64,000 nucleotides of DNA. Source: Allolucifera butyrica (GTDB taxonomy: Bacteria; Bacillota; Negativicutes; Sporomusales; UPPP01). A program made the translations under genes and the position numbers. This document shows, one piece after another, positions 58,188 through 64,000 of this stretch (its first letter is position 1; each line of letters opens with the position of its first letter). Under the pieces are notes generated by a model. The model worked only from the letters and a program-made list of their open reading frames with translations. It was not told where the DNA came from and searched no databases. The DNA is taken from assembly GCF_900476375.1 (NCBI RefSeq), contig NZ_UPPP01000094.1:124001-188000 (forward strand), given 5' to 3'.

Positions 58188-59393
58188 TTGAACGGCGGCA
58201 GTATTTATAGCAGACAATTTATTAGTTTGTTACTGGCAAATTTATTTTTCTGGCTGAGCGTAAATGTTTTTTTACCCGTTTTACCGCTCTATTATCACCA
58301 TCTGGGTATGGACGATAATGAGGTTGGTCTGGCCGTAGGCGCCTATTCTGTAGGAGCCATCGCCTGCCGGGTATTTGCCGGCAAAGCTACGGACCGGTAT
58401 GGCAGTACTCCCGTAATTTCCATCGGCATTATTATTTCAACGATTGGCATCGCAGCCTATTATGTCAGCGGTTCGTTTATAACCGCGACGTTATCGCGGC
58501 TGGTTCATGGCGCGGGAATAACCGGTTTTGCCGCCGCCTCGATGACGATGGCTTCCCTGATGTATGAGAAAGAGTATGCGACGGAAGTATTGTCTGTCTT
58601 AACCCTGTCGACGATGATCGGGGTAGGCATTGCGGCCAGCAGCGCTTACGGACTGTATGAGTATGGCGGTATCGGGGCGGTTATTCTCGTTGGTGCGGTG
58701 GCGACGTTGTTGTCGTTGTTACTATTCCCGAAAAAGCCGCATTTAAAAATTAAAGCGGTAAAAAGCCAGTCGTTACCGTTGAAAAAGGTAATAACTCATC
58801 CGGGCGTATATGTGCCGACATTCAGTTTAGCGGCTGTAAACCTTTGCTTCGGTAGTGTAATGACCTTTTTTCCCTTGCTAATGCTGTCTCAAGGTATGAA
58901 TCAGTTTAGTTTATTTTACATTGCTTATTCGATTGCCGTTATTTTCTCCCGTATGTGGGTCGGAAAACTTTGCTGCTGGCTGACACCGGAGCGATTAGCT
59001 ATGTATATTATGATTTTGTTTGGCGGCACAATGGTCCTTACCGGCCAAATTTCCGGCCGGTGGATTGGCGTTTTGTGCGGTGCGGGGGTTGGCATCGGTT
59101 ATGGACTGGCTTATCCCACGTTAGCGACTATTATAACGACTTGTACGCAACCGGCTAACCGCGGTACGGCCTTTGGTTTTTTCGCCATGGCTGTAGATAG
59201 CGGACTGGCAGTGGGAGCCATCGGTATGGGGTTTGTAGCCGGTACCTGGGGTTATCCGGCTGTTTTCACAGCAGCCGGAATGTATACTCTGGTTTATACG
59301 ATACTGTACCGCTTTTGGTTGAAACCGAAAATGGACGGTTGCCTCGCTGCCCACCCAACCGGAAAAGCAATAACAGATGGTTTGTCAGGATGA
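58188..59393 (+). CDS. Major facilitator superfamily transporter
   Basis: The start is TTG 58188, with CAGGGAG about 9 bases upstream; the frame extends to 58152. The 401-residue protein has 12 hydrophobic helices and the MFS loop signature GKATDRYGSTPVI between helices 2 and 3, and GTAFGFFAMAVDSG later. It looks like a drug or sugar efflux type (DHA-like). The substrate is unknown. It is divergent from the SGNH hydrolase gene, and a terminator follows. Confidence 0.9.
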   Translation: MNGGSIYSRQFISLLLANLFFWLSVNVFLPVLPLYYHHLGMDDNEVGLAVGAYSVGAIACRVFAGKATDRYGSTPVISIGIIISTIGIAAYYVSGSFITATLSRLVHGAGITGFAAASMTMASLMYEKEYATEVLSVLTLSTMIGVGIAASSAYGLYEYGGIGAVILVGAVATLLSLLLFPKKPHLKIKAVKSQSLPLKKVITHPGVYVPTFSLAAVNLCFGSVMTFFPLLMLSQGMNQFSLFYIAYSIAVIFSRMWVGKLCCWLTPERLAMYIMILFGGTMVLTGQISGRWIGVLCGAGVGIGYGLAYPTLATIITTCTQPANRGTAFGFFAMAVDSGLAVGAIGMGFVAGTWGYPAVFTAAGMYTLVYTILYRFWLKPKMDGCLAAHPTGKAITDGLSG

Positions 59394-59395
59394 AA

Positions 59396-59440
59396 GAAAC
59401 CGGTTAGTTGAAATTTAGCCAACTGACCGGTTTCTATTAT
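59396..59440 (+). terminator. Terminator of the MFS gene
   Basis: GAAACCGGTTAGTTG and a near-complementary AACTGACCGGTTTC around an AAATTTAGCC loop, followed by TATTATTAT. Confidence 0.7.
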
Positions 59441-59445
59441 TATAC

Positions 59446-59469
59446 TAAGTCCAGGATACGAAATGTGGG
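59446..59469 (+). repeat. Half of the inverted-repeat element
   Basis: TAAGTCCAGGATACGAAATG followed by TGGG matches the right end of the element at 63670-63821 (TAAGTTCAGGGTGCGAAATG, TGGG). No left end is seen within 150 bases, so it is a remnant. It lies between the MFS terminator and the symporter gene. Confidence 0.6.
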
Positions 59470-59568
59470 AAACAATGGGGCGTTGAGCAGGATTTTTGCC
59501 GCCGAGGCAGAATCAATTTCAGCGACCATGTTATTCCTGAGGGGAAAATGAAGGGAGCAAAAGAATAA

Positions 59569-60996
59569 GTGAACGGTTATTTAGCAGTGATTTTACTTTA
59601 CGCAGTGGTTCTTATTGCAGCCGGCCTGATGATTGGAAGATATGTAAAGGGAGCTTCTGACTTTTTTGTTGCAGGCAGAAAGCTCGGCACGGCATTACTG
59701 TTTGCAACGCTGATTGCGCCGAATATTGGCGCCGGGTCGACGGTGGGCGTCGCCGGACTGGGATATAAATTCGGTCTTTCCGCCTGGTGGTGGATCGCTT
59801 CTTCTGCGCTGGGTTCTCTGATTCTGGCCTTTGTGGTTGGGCCGGCGATATGGCGGGAAGCGAAAAAACGGAATTTGTATACACTGGGAGATTATTTGGA
59901 GCACCGTTATAACCGGAGTTTCCGGGGGCTAATTTCGTTTATGATGGCGGTGGGAACGCTGTCTATTTTTGCGGGACAACTCATGGGCATTGCCTGGATA
60001 TTGACGGCAGTCGCCGGTACGACAAAAGAGGTTGGTATTTTAATTGGCGCCATTGTCGCGGTATTGTATTTTGCCGCCGGAGGGCTGCTATCGGCGGCTT
60101 ATGTAAATATCATTCAAATTGTTGTGAAATTCTTCGGTTTTCTTATCGCCATACCGCTTGTATTAGCCTATGTGGGCGGTTGGGGAGGGCTGCAGGCAGC
60201 GGTTGCTAAAAACCTGTCCGACGCAGTTCTGACCGGGCAATATTTTCACTTTGACGGCATGGGAGTCAGTATGATCCTGGGATATTTCCTGATGCTGACG
60301 CCTTCTTTCTTTATTTCGCCGGGATTAATCGGCAAGATATACGGAGCGGAAAATGAACGGACCGTGAGGATAGCAACGGCCCTGAATGCGGGAGTACAAC
60401 TATTATTTGCTATCGTACCGGTTATACTGGGTATGGCTGCTTTTGCGGTTTTTCCTCATCTGGCGGACAGGGAACTGGCCTTGCCAACGGTTATGAAGGA
60501 TTTTATGCCGTTTTGGGCTTCAGCCATTGCTTTGGCTGCTATCTTTTCCGCCGAAGTGAGTGCTGCCGATGCCGTGCTGTATATGATTACGTCGTCCTTT
60601 ACCAAGGACCTTTATAAATCGTTTATTAATCCGGACATTTCGGATACACAATTATTGAAAATGAGCCGTATTGTCACTGTGATTGCCGGACTGGCCGGTG
60701 TTGCGCTGGCGGTTTTACTGCCAAATATTATTACAGCCCTTTCCATTTTTTATTCGCTGATGTCGGTGTCGCTGACGGCACCGCTGCTGTTTGGTTTATT
60801 TTCCCGCCGCCCGTCTATAGCCGCCGCTTTTTTGTGCGCTGTCACTGGTGTATTAGTAACGGTAGGACTGCAATTTGGCAATCATGGCAAGGGAATTTGG
60901 ATTTTAAATGCCCAATCCACCGGTATTTTATGGACGTTAGGACTCATGGTATTTATGATGTATGTGTATCCGGCTACAAACTTCCGGAATAAATAG
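59569..60996 (+). CDS. Sodium:solute symporter family protein
   Basis: A 475-residue membrane transporter with about 13 hydrophobic helices. Family signs are the N-terminal GASDFFVAGRKLG, then ATLIAPNIGAGSTVGVAGLGY, YNRSFRGLISFMM and FSAEVSAADAVLYMITSSFTKDLY. The sodium:solute symporter group carries sugars, amino acids, pantothenate or acetate; I cannot decide which. The GTG start follows GGAG. A short gap to trmL. Confidence 0.9.
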   Translation: MNGYLAVILLYAVVLIAAGLMIGRYVKGASDFFVAGRKLGTALLFATLIAPNIGAGSTVGVAGLGYKFGLSAWWWIASSALGSLILAFVVGPAIWREAKKRNLYTLGDYLEHRYNRSFRGLISFMMAVGTLSIFAGQLMGIAWILTAVAGTTKEVGILIGAIVAVLYFAAGGLLSAAYVNIIQIVVKFFGFLIAIPLVLAYVGGWGGLQAAVAKNLSDAVLTGQYFHFDGMGVSMILGYFLMLTPSFFISPGLIGKIYGAENERTVRIATALNAGVQLLFAIVPVILGMAAFAVFPHLADRELALPTVMKDFMPFWASAIALAAIFSAEVSAADAVLYMITSSFTKDLYKSFINPDISDTQLLKMSRIVTVIAGLAGVALAVLLPNIITALSIFYSLMSVSLTAPLLFGLFSRRPSIAAAFLCAVTGVLVTVGLQFGNHGKGIWILNAQSTGILWTLGLMVFMMYVYPATNFRNK

Positions 60997-61064
60997 CTAA
61001 TTTTTAATCTATCTGCATTTCAGGTTTTCTTCCGGTGAATGCTATAGGATAGGAGGTTTTTACA

Positions 61065-61523
61065 TTGCATATTGTTCTGGTGGAACCGGAAATTCCGGGT
61101 AATACCGGTAATATCGCCCGGTTATGCGCTGCGACCGGCTGTGATTTGCATTTGGTCAAGCCGCTGGGATTTTCCGTGGAAGATAAATATTTAAAACGGG
61201 CCGGACTGGATTACTGGCATTTAGTTAAGGTCCATTTACATGACAGTTTTGCGGAGATTCAACAAAAGTATCCGGCTTGTTCCTTTTATTTTAATACGAC
61301 GAAAGCAAGCCGGAGTTATACACAAATGAATTATAGGGAAGATGACTTTCTGGTTTTTGGCAAGGAAACGGCCGGTTTGCCGGCGGACTTACTGGCAGCC
61401 AACCGGGAGCATTGCGTACGTATTCCCATGGAAAATGAGGCCCGTTCCTTAAATTTGTCCAACGCGGTAGCCATTGTGGTTTATGAGGCCTTACGGCAGC
61501 AAAATTTTAAGAATTTGTGGTGA
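61065..61523 (+). CDS. trmL: tRNA (cytidine/uridine-34-2'-O)-methyltransferase
   Basis: A 152-residue SPOUT methyltransferase that modifies the wobble base of tRNA-Leu. Typical features: IVLVEPEIPGNTGNIARLCAATG, LVKPLGFSVEDKYLKRAGLDYW, FGKETAGLPADLL and IPMENEARSLNLSNAVAIVVYEALRQ (the trefoil knot with SLNLSNA). The TTG start follows ATAGGAGG. The length is standard. The endonuclease IV-like gene starts at or just after its stop. Confidence 0.94.
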   Translation: MHIVLVEPEIPGNTGNIARLCAATGCDLHLVKPLGFSVEDKYLKRAGLDYWHLVKVHLHDSFAEIQQKYPACSFYFNTTKASRSYTQMNYREDDFLVFGKETAGLPADLLAANREHCVRIPMENEARSLNLSNAVAIVVYEALRQQNFKNLW

Positions 61524-61528
61524 TTCGA

Positions 61529-62392
61529 ATGAGTACAGTAGCACTGTTTGGTCCGGCGGGAAATCCGGATGCCTTTTATAATGCGGGATTTAAAGCGTCG
61601 GTTCACATGCCGGCCTGGCTGGCCGGTCAGAAGTTAGGAGCCTATGAGTACCAATGCAGCCGAGGCGTCCACATTGGTGAGGAGACGGCAAGAATGTTGG
61701 GGGAAAAGGCGGCCGAATATGATGTGAAGCTAAGTATTCATGCGCCCTATTATATCAGTTTGGCTACGGAGGATGAGTTAATAGCGGCGAACACAACCAA
61801 TCATTTTCTCAAATCGCTGGAAGCCGCCCGCTGGATGGGGGCTGACCGCATTGTTTTTCATATTGGCGGACCGGGCAAGCTGGAACGTGCCAATGCGATG
61901 CAACGGGTCAGAGAACGGTTTGCCCGTATTCTGGAGGAAGCCGAGCGGCGGAGCTTGACGGGAGTTTATCTGGCACCGGAAACAATGGGAAAGCAAAACC
62001 AACTGGGAACGCTGCCGGAGGTACTCTCTTTGTGCTCATTATCCTCCCGGGTGATTCCCGCACTGGATTTTGGACATTTACATGCTGTTTCCGGTGGCCG
62101 GTATACCACATTTGAGGAATATGAAACCGTGTTTAATCAGGTTGAGGAACAATTGGGGACTGCCGTTGCCGCTAATGTTCACATTCATTTTAGTAAGATC
62201 GAATTTACCAAAGCCGGCGAGAAGAGACATTGGACATTTAAAGATCCTTTTGGGCCACCCCATGAAGCGTTGCTGCAACTGATTGCGGCGAAGCATTATA
62301 CACCCCGGGTCATTTGTGAATCAGCCGGTACCCAGGCCGAAGACGCTGCGGTTATGCAGACATATTACCTCTCGCGCCTGGAAGAAAGATAA
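61529..62392 (+). CDS. Endonuclease IV-like (AP endonuclease family 2) protein
   Basis: A 287-residue TIM-barrel protein resembling Nfo and related xylose-isomerase-like enzymes: ALFGPAGNPDAFYNAGFKAS, LSIHAPYYISLATEDEL, RIVFHIGGPGKL, VYLAPETMGKQNQLGTL, ALDFGHLHAVSGG and NVHIHFSKIEFTKAGEKRHW, with the His/Glu/Asp metal ligands on strand ends. ATG 61529 is chosen, although GTG 61517 or 61520 overlap the trmL stop and could be used; no clear ribosome-binding site is seen for either. It may repair abasic sites, but lacks some Nfo hallmarks. Confidence 0.82.
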   Translation: MSTVALFGPAGNPDAFYNAGFKASVHMPAWLAGQKLGAYEYQCSRGVHIGEETARMLGEKAAEYDVKLSIHAPYYISLATEDELIAANTTNHFLKSLEAARWMGADRIVFHIGGPGKLERANAMQRVRERFARILEEAERRSLTGVYLAPETMGKQNQLGTLPEVLSLCSLSSRVIPALDFGHLHAVSGGRYTTFEEYETVFNQVEEQLGTAVAANVHIHFSKIEFTKAGEKRHWTFKDPFGPPHEALLQLIAAKHYTPRVICESAGTQAEDAAVMQTYYLSRLEER

Positions 62393-62500
62393 GTGGTATA
62401 AGGAATTTACCAGGCCGGAAGGAACTTTGCGCTGGAAAAGGGAAGTGTATTATTAAAGGAGATTGCCGCATAATAATATTTGTATGAAAAGGGGAACAGT

Positions 62501-62605
62501 ATGGAGAGAACTGTAAAGACAGTGACTCTAGGAGTCATGGCTGATTTATACAAAATTACTGGCGAATCAGTCGCCGAAGGACTGGATTTTTTTGGTGAAA
62601 AGTGA
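62501..62605 (+). CDS. Very small ORF upstream of murB
   Basis: A 34-codon frame: MERTVKTVTLGVMADLYKIT, then GESVAEGLDFFGEK. ATG 62501 follows AAGGGGAAC by 3-4 bases, and its stop overlaps the murB start by about 11-14 bases, a sign of translational coupling. No family recognised. Chance cannot be excluded. Confidence 0.4.
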   Translation: MERTVKTVTLGVMADLYKITGESVAEGLDFFGEK

Positions 62606-63524
62606 TTTGTACGAAAAATTAAAAATTGCATTATTGTCGGTCATTCCACCCGGCCGCATCCGGTTTCAGGAACCTATGACGCTGCATACGACCTTCCAAA
62701 TCGGCGGACCGGCGGATTTTCTCGTTTTTCCCAATTCGATTCATGAGGTTGCCGCCGCCCTGGACCTTGCCAGGCAACACGGGATTGCTGTCACCGTATT
62801 GGGCAATGGCTCCAATGTGCTGGTTTTGGACCACGGCATACGGGGAATGGTTATCAAATTTGGCAATGAAATGGGTTATATCCGGCATAATGGTAATGGT
62901 ACAAAGGTAATTGCCGGAGCCGGTGCCTTATTAAGCGATGTTTCCAGTTATGCCGCCCAGCACCATCTTTCCGGCCTGGAATTTGCCATTGGAATTCCCG
63001 GTAGTATCGGCGGAGCCGTATTTATGAATGCGGGCGCTTATGAAGGGGAAATTAGTCAGGTGGTTGATGCTGTGACCGGTGTTTGTCCCGACGGTAGTAT
63101 AAAGCGATTTACCTATGCGGAAATTGACTTTGGTTACCGGCATAGTATCTTCCAAGATAATGATTGTACGATTTGTGAAGTGGAATTGGCATTGTGTGAT
63201 GGCATTCATCAGGATATTCACTGTAAAATGGGGGAATATACAGCAAAACGCCAGACTAAGCAGCCCATTGAAATGCCAAGTGCCGGCAGCACTTTTAAGC
63301 GGCCGCCCGGATATTTTGCCGGAACGCTTATCGAGCAGGCCGGTCTGAAAGGATTGCAAATCGGCGGGGCCCAGGTATCTTTGAAACACGCCGGATTTGT
63401 AGTAAATGCGGGAGGAGCGACGGCGCAGGACGTGCTGGCTCTGATTAAAGAAATTCAACACCGGGTGAATGATCAATTCGGTGTTTTGCTTCAGCCGGAA
63501 GTGCGTATTATCGGCGAAGCATAA
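62592..63524 (+). CDS. murB: UDP-N-acetylmuramate dehydrogenase
   Basis: FAD enzyme of peptidoglycan precursor synthesis. The 310-residue protein has the FAD-binding TTFQIGGPADFLVFP, VTVLGNGSNVLVLDHGIRG, the catalytic Ser in MPSAGSTFKRPPGYFAG and the late Glu in LLQPEVRIIG. TIEQAGLKG-like LIEQAGLKGLQIGGAQVS is the usual ending region. The start is one of TTG 62592, GTG 62595 or TTG 62607; all lie near the overlap with the small upstream frame. A long terminator follows. Confidence 0.94.
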   Translation: MVKSDLYEKLKIALLSVIPPGRIRFQEPMTLHTTFQIGGPADFLVFPNSIHEVAAALDLARQHGIAVTVLGNGSNVLVLDHGIRGMVIKFGNEMGYIRHNGNGTKVIAGAGALLSDVSSYAAQHHLSGLEFAIGIPGSIGGAVFMNAGAYEGEISQVVDAVTGVCPDGSIKRFTYAEIDFGYRHSIFQDNDCTICEVELALCDGIHQDIHCKMGEYTAKRQTKQPIEMPSAGSTFKRPPGYFAGTLIEQAGLKGLQIGGAQVSLKHAGFVVNAGGATAQDVLALIKEIQHRVNDQFGVLLQPEVRIIGEA

Positions 63525-63532
63525 TATAGAGA

Positions 63533-63578
63533 AGAGATGGTCTAAAAGTATTAATGCTTTTAGACCATCTCTTTTTTT
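63533..63578 (+). terminator. Terminator of murB
   Basis: AGAGATGGTCTAAAAG with its exact complement CTTTTAGACCATCTCT around a 7-8 base loop, then TTTTTTTAT. Confidence 0.9.
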
Positions 63579-63612
63579 ATTCTTACTGGAATGTAAGGGA
63601 CTTTAAGTCGAG

Positions 63613-63945
63613 TGATAGCCGTTAACGGCAGAAGAATCGCCTTATCAACGCTCCGCTGTTACCACTAAACCCACTTTTCGCAGTCATCTTTCACTCGACA
63701 ATAAATCTCCTGAGAAAAGATAAACTTAGTGAATTTAAGCAAAATATAAGGTCATTGTTTACTTTGTGGCTACGGATGGGGAGAAATATTGTCGCCATAA
63801 GTTCAGGGTGCGAAATGTGGGATAACCTCCGCTTATGACAAGACGATCCTTCTGCCTGGATTGCTGCCCAAAATGATTTTCCAGATGGTTTCCCCGCGCC
63901 CTGAGCCCTGCGGCGTGAGTCGAAAGACCGCGTAGCGGTTTTTCT
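63613..63945. repeat. Dispersed hairpin element, copy B (interrupted)
   Basis: Second copy of the element at 15141-15316. Same 12-bp palindrome GCCGTTAACGGC (63618-63629), same hairpin ends GGCAGAAG (63627-63634) and CTTCTGCC (63849-63856), same ending ACCGCGTAGCGGTTTTTCT. The sequence between the hairpin arms is interrupted by the element 63670-63821. Apart from the insert, the two copies are clearly alike over about 175 bases but differ at many sites, so this is an older duplication. Confidence 0.85.
63670..63821 (+). mobile_element. MITE-like element (152 bp) inserted in hairpin repeat copy B
   Basis: Ends are CCCACTTTTCGCA (63670-63682) and TGCGAAATGTGGG (63809-63821), inverted repeats with 12 of 13 matches. 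TAA stands on both sides (63666-63668 and 63823-63825), as expected of a 3-bp target duplication, and copy A at 15141 shows the uninterrupted site CACTTAACCTCC. It encodes no protein. The centre is AT-rich. Related short or partial copies lie at 37995, 48098 and 59446. A transposase in trans elsewhere in the genome is implied. Confidence 0.75.
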
Positions 63946-64000
63946 TTTAAGAAGGTAAAACAAAGGGGAGTGTGGAATGGTACAATAGTAAGGAAGTTGT

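Noticed and set aside
62501..62605. The small ORF before murB as a remnant of hprK
   Set aside because: hprK often lies before murB, but the 34 residues do not convincingly match its N-terminus.

Overview
The window reads as chromosomal DNA from a spore-forming bacterium with an outer membrane, most likely a Negativicute of the Sporomusa/Pelosinus type. Three features support this. A signal-peptide beta-barrel protein ending in aromatic Phe (33604-34461) sits next to an alpha/beta-type small acid-soluble spore protein (34608-34916). T-box leaders of Firmicute type control aromatic amino acid genes. The metabolic genes suit an anaerobe: superoxide reductase, an [FeFe]-hydrogenase-like protein, many radical SAM proteins and a lone biotin-dependent carboxyltransferase subunit. 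This assignment is inference from gene content, not a database match. I see no rRNA, tRNA, CRISPR array, prophage or transposase gene.

Layout. 1-5.9 kb: tail of an ABC transporter, a DUF6398-like protein, a zinc-ribbon membrane protein, a radical SAM protein and NAD synthase. 6.0-9.5 kb: ATP-dependent PEP carboxykinase, divergent from the most unusual gene here, a GntR DNA-binding domain fused to a whole but catalytically degenerate pyruvate kinase; a perfect 10-bp inverted repeat flanks the promoter between them. 9.5-15.1 kb: a Phe T-box and pheA, an HD-GYP protein, ybaK with a B3/B4 gene, and thrC. 15.3-18.0 kb: an end-joining operon of ATP-dependent ligase, Ku and polymerase. 18.2-31.9 kb: mostly housekeeping genes (pepF, cell-wall amidase, two radical SAM proteins, metF, fba, RluA-type synthase, yajQ, superoxide reductase) mixed with small uncharacterised proteins.

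31.9-45.7 kb: aspartokinase, porin, spore protein, asnS with an aminotransferase, a phosphate transporter with its DUF47 partner, a TGS/uridine-kinase fusion, a carboxyltransferase, a hydrogenase-like protein and small Cys-rich proteins. 45.9-53.1 kb: a thioredoxin-reductase-like flavoprotein, then a run of molybdenum-cofactor maturation genes (two XdhC-family genes, yqeC-like, MoeA-like, MocA-like) interrupted by an ACT/DUF711 pair and followed by nth. 53.1-63.5 kb: acetyltransferase, a MoaD-like protein without its Gly-Gly tail, a Tyr T-box with aroF and tyrA, an SGNH hydrolase, two transporters, trmL, an endonuclease IV-like gene and murB.

Two kinds of dispersed non-coding repeat occur. 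A hairpin-forming element of about 175 bp lies after thrC (15141-15316) and again after murB (63613-63945). The second copy is interrupted by a 152-bp element with terminal inverted repeats, and shorter or partial relatives of that element lie at 37995-38044, 48098-48158 and 59446-59469. The window therefore contains both an empty and a filled insertion site of what looks like a miniature non-autonomous transposable element.
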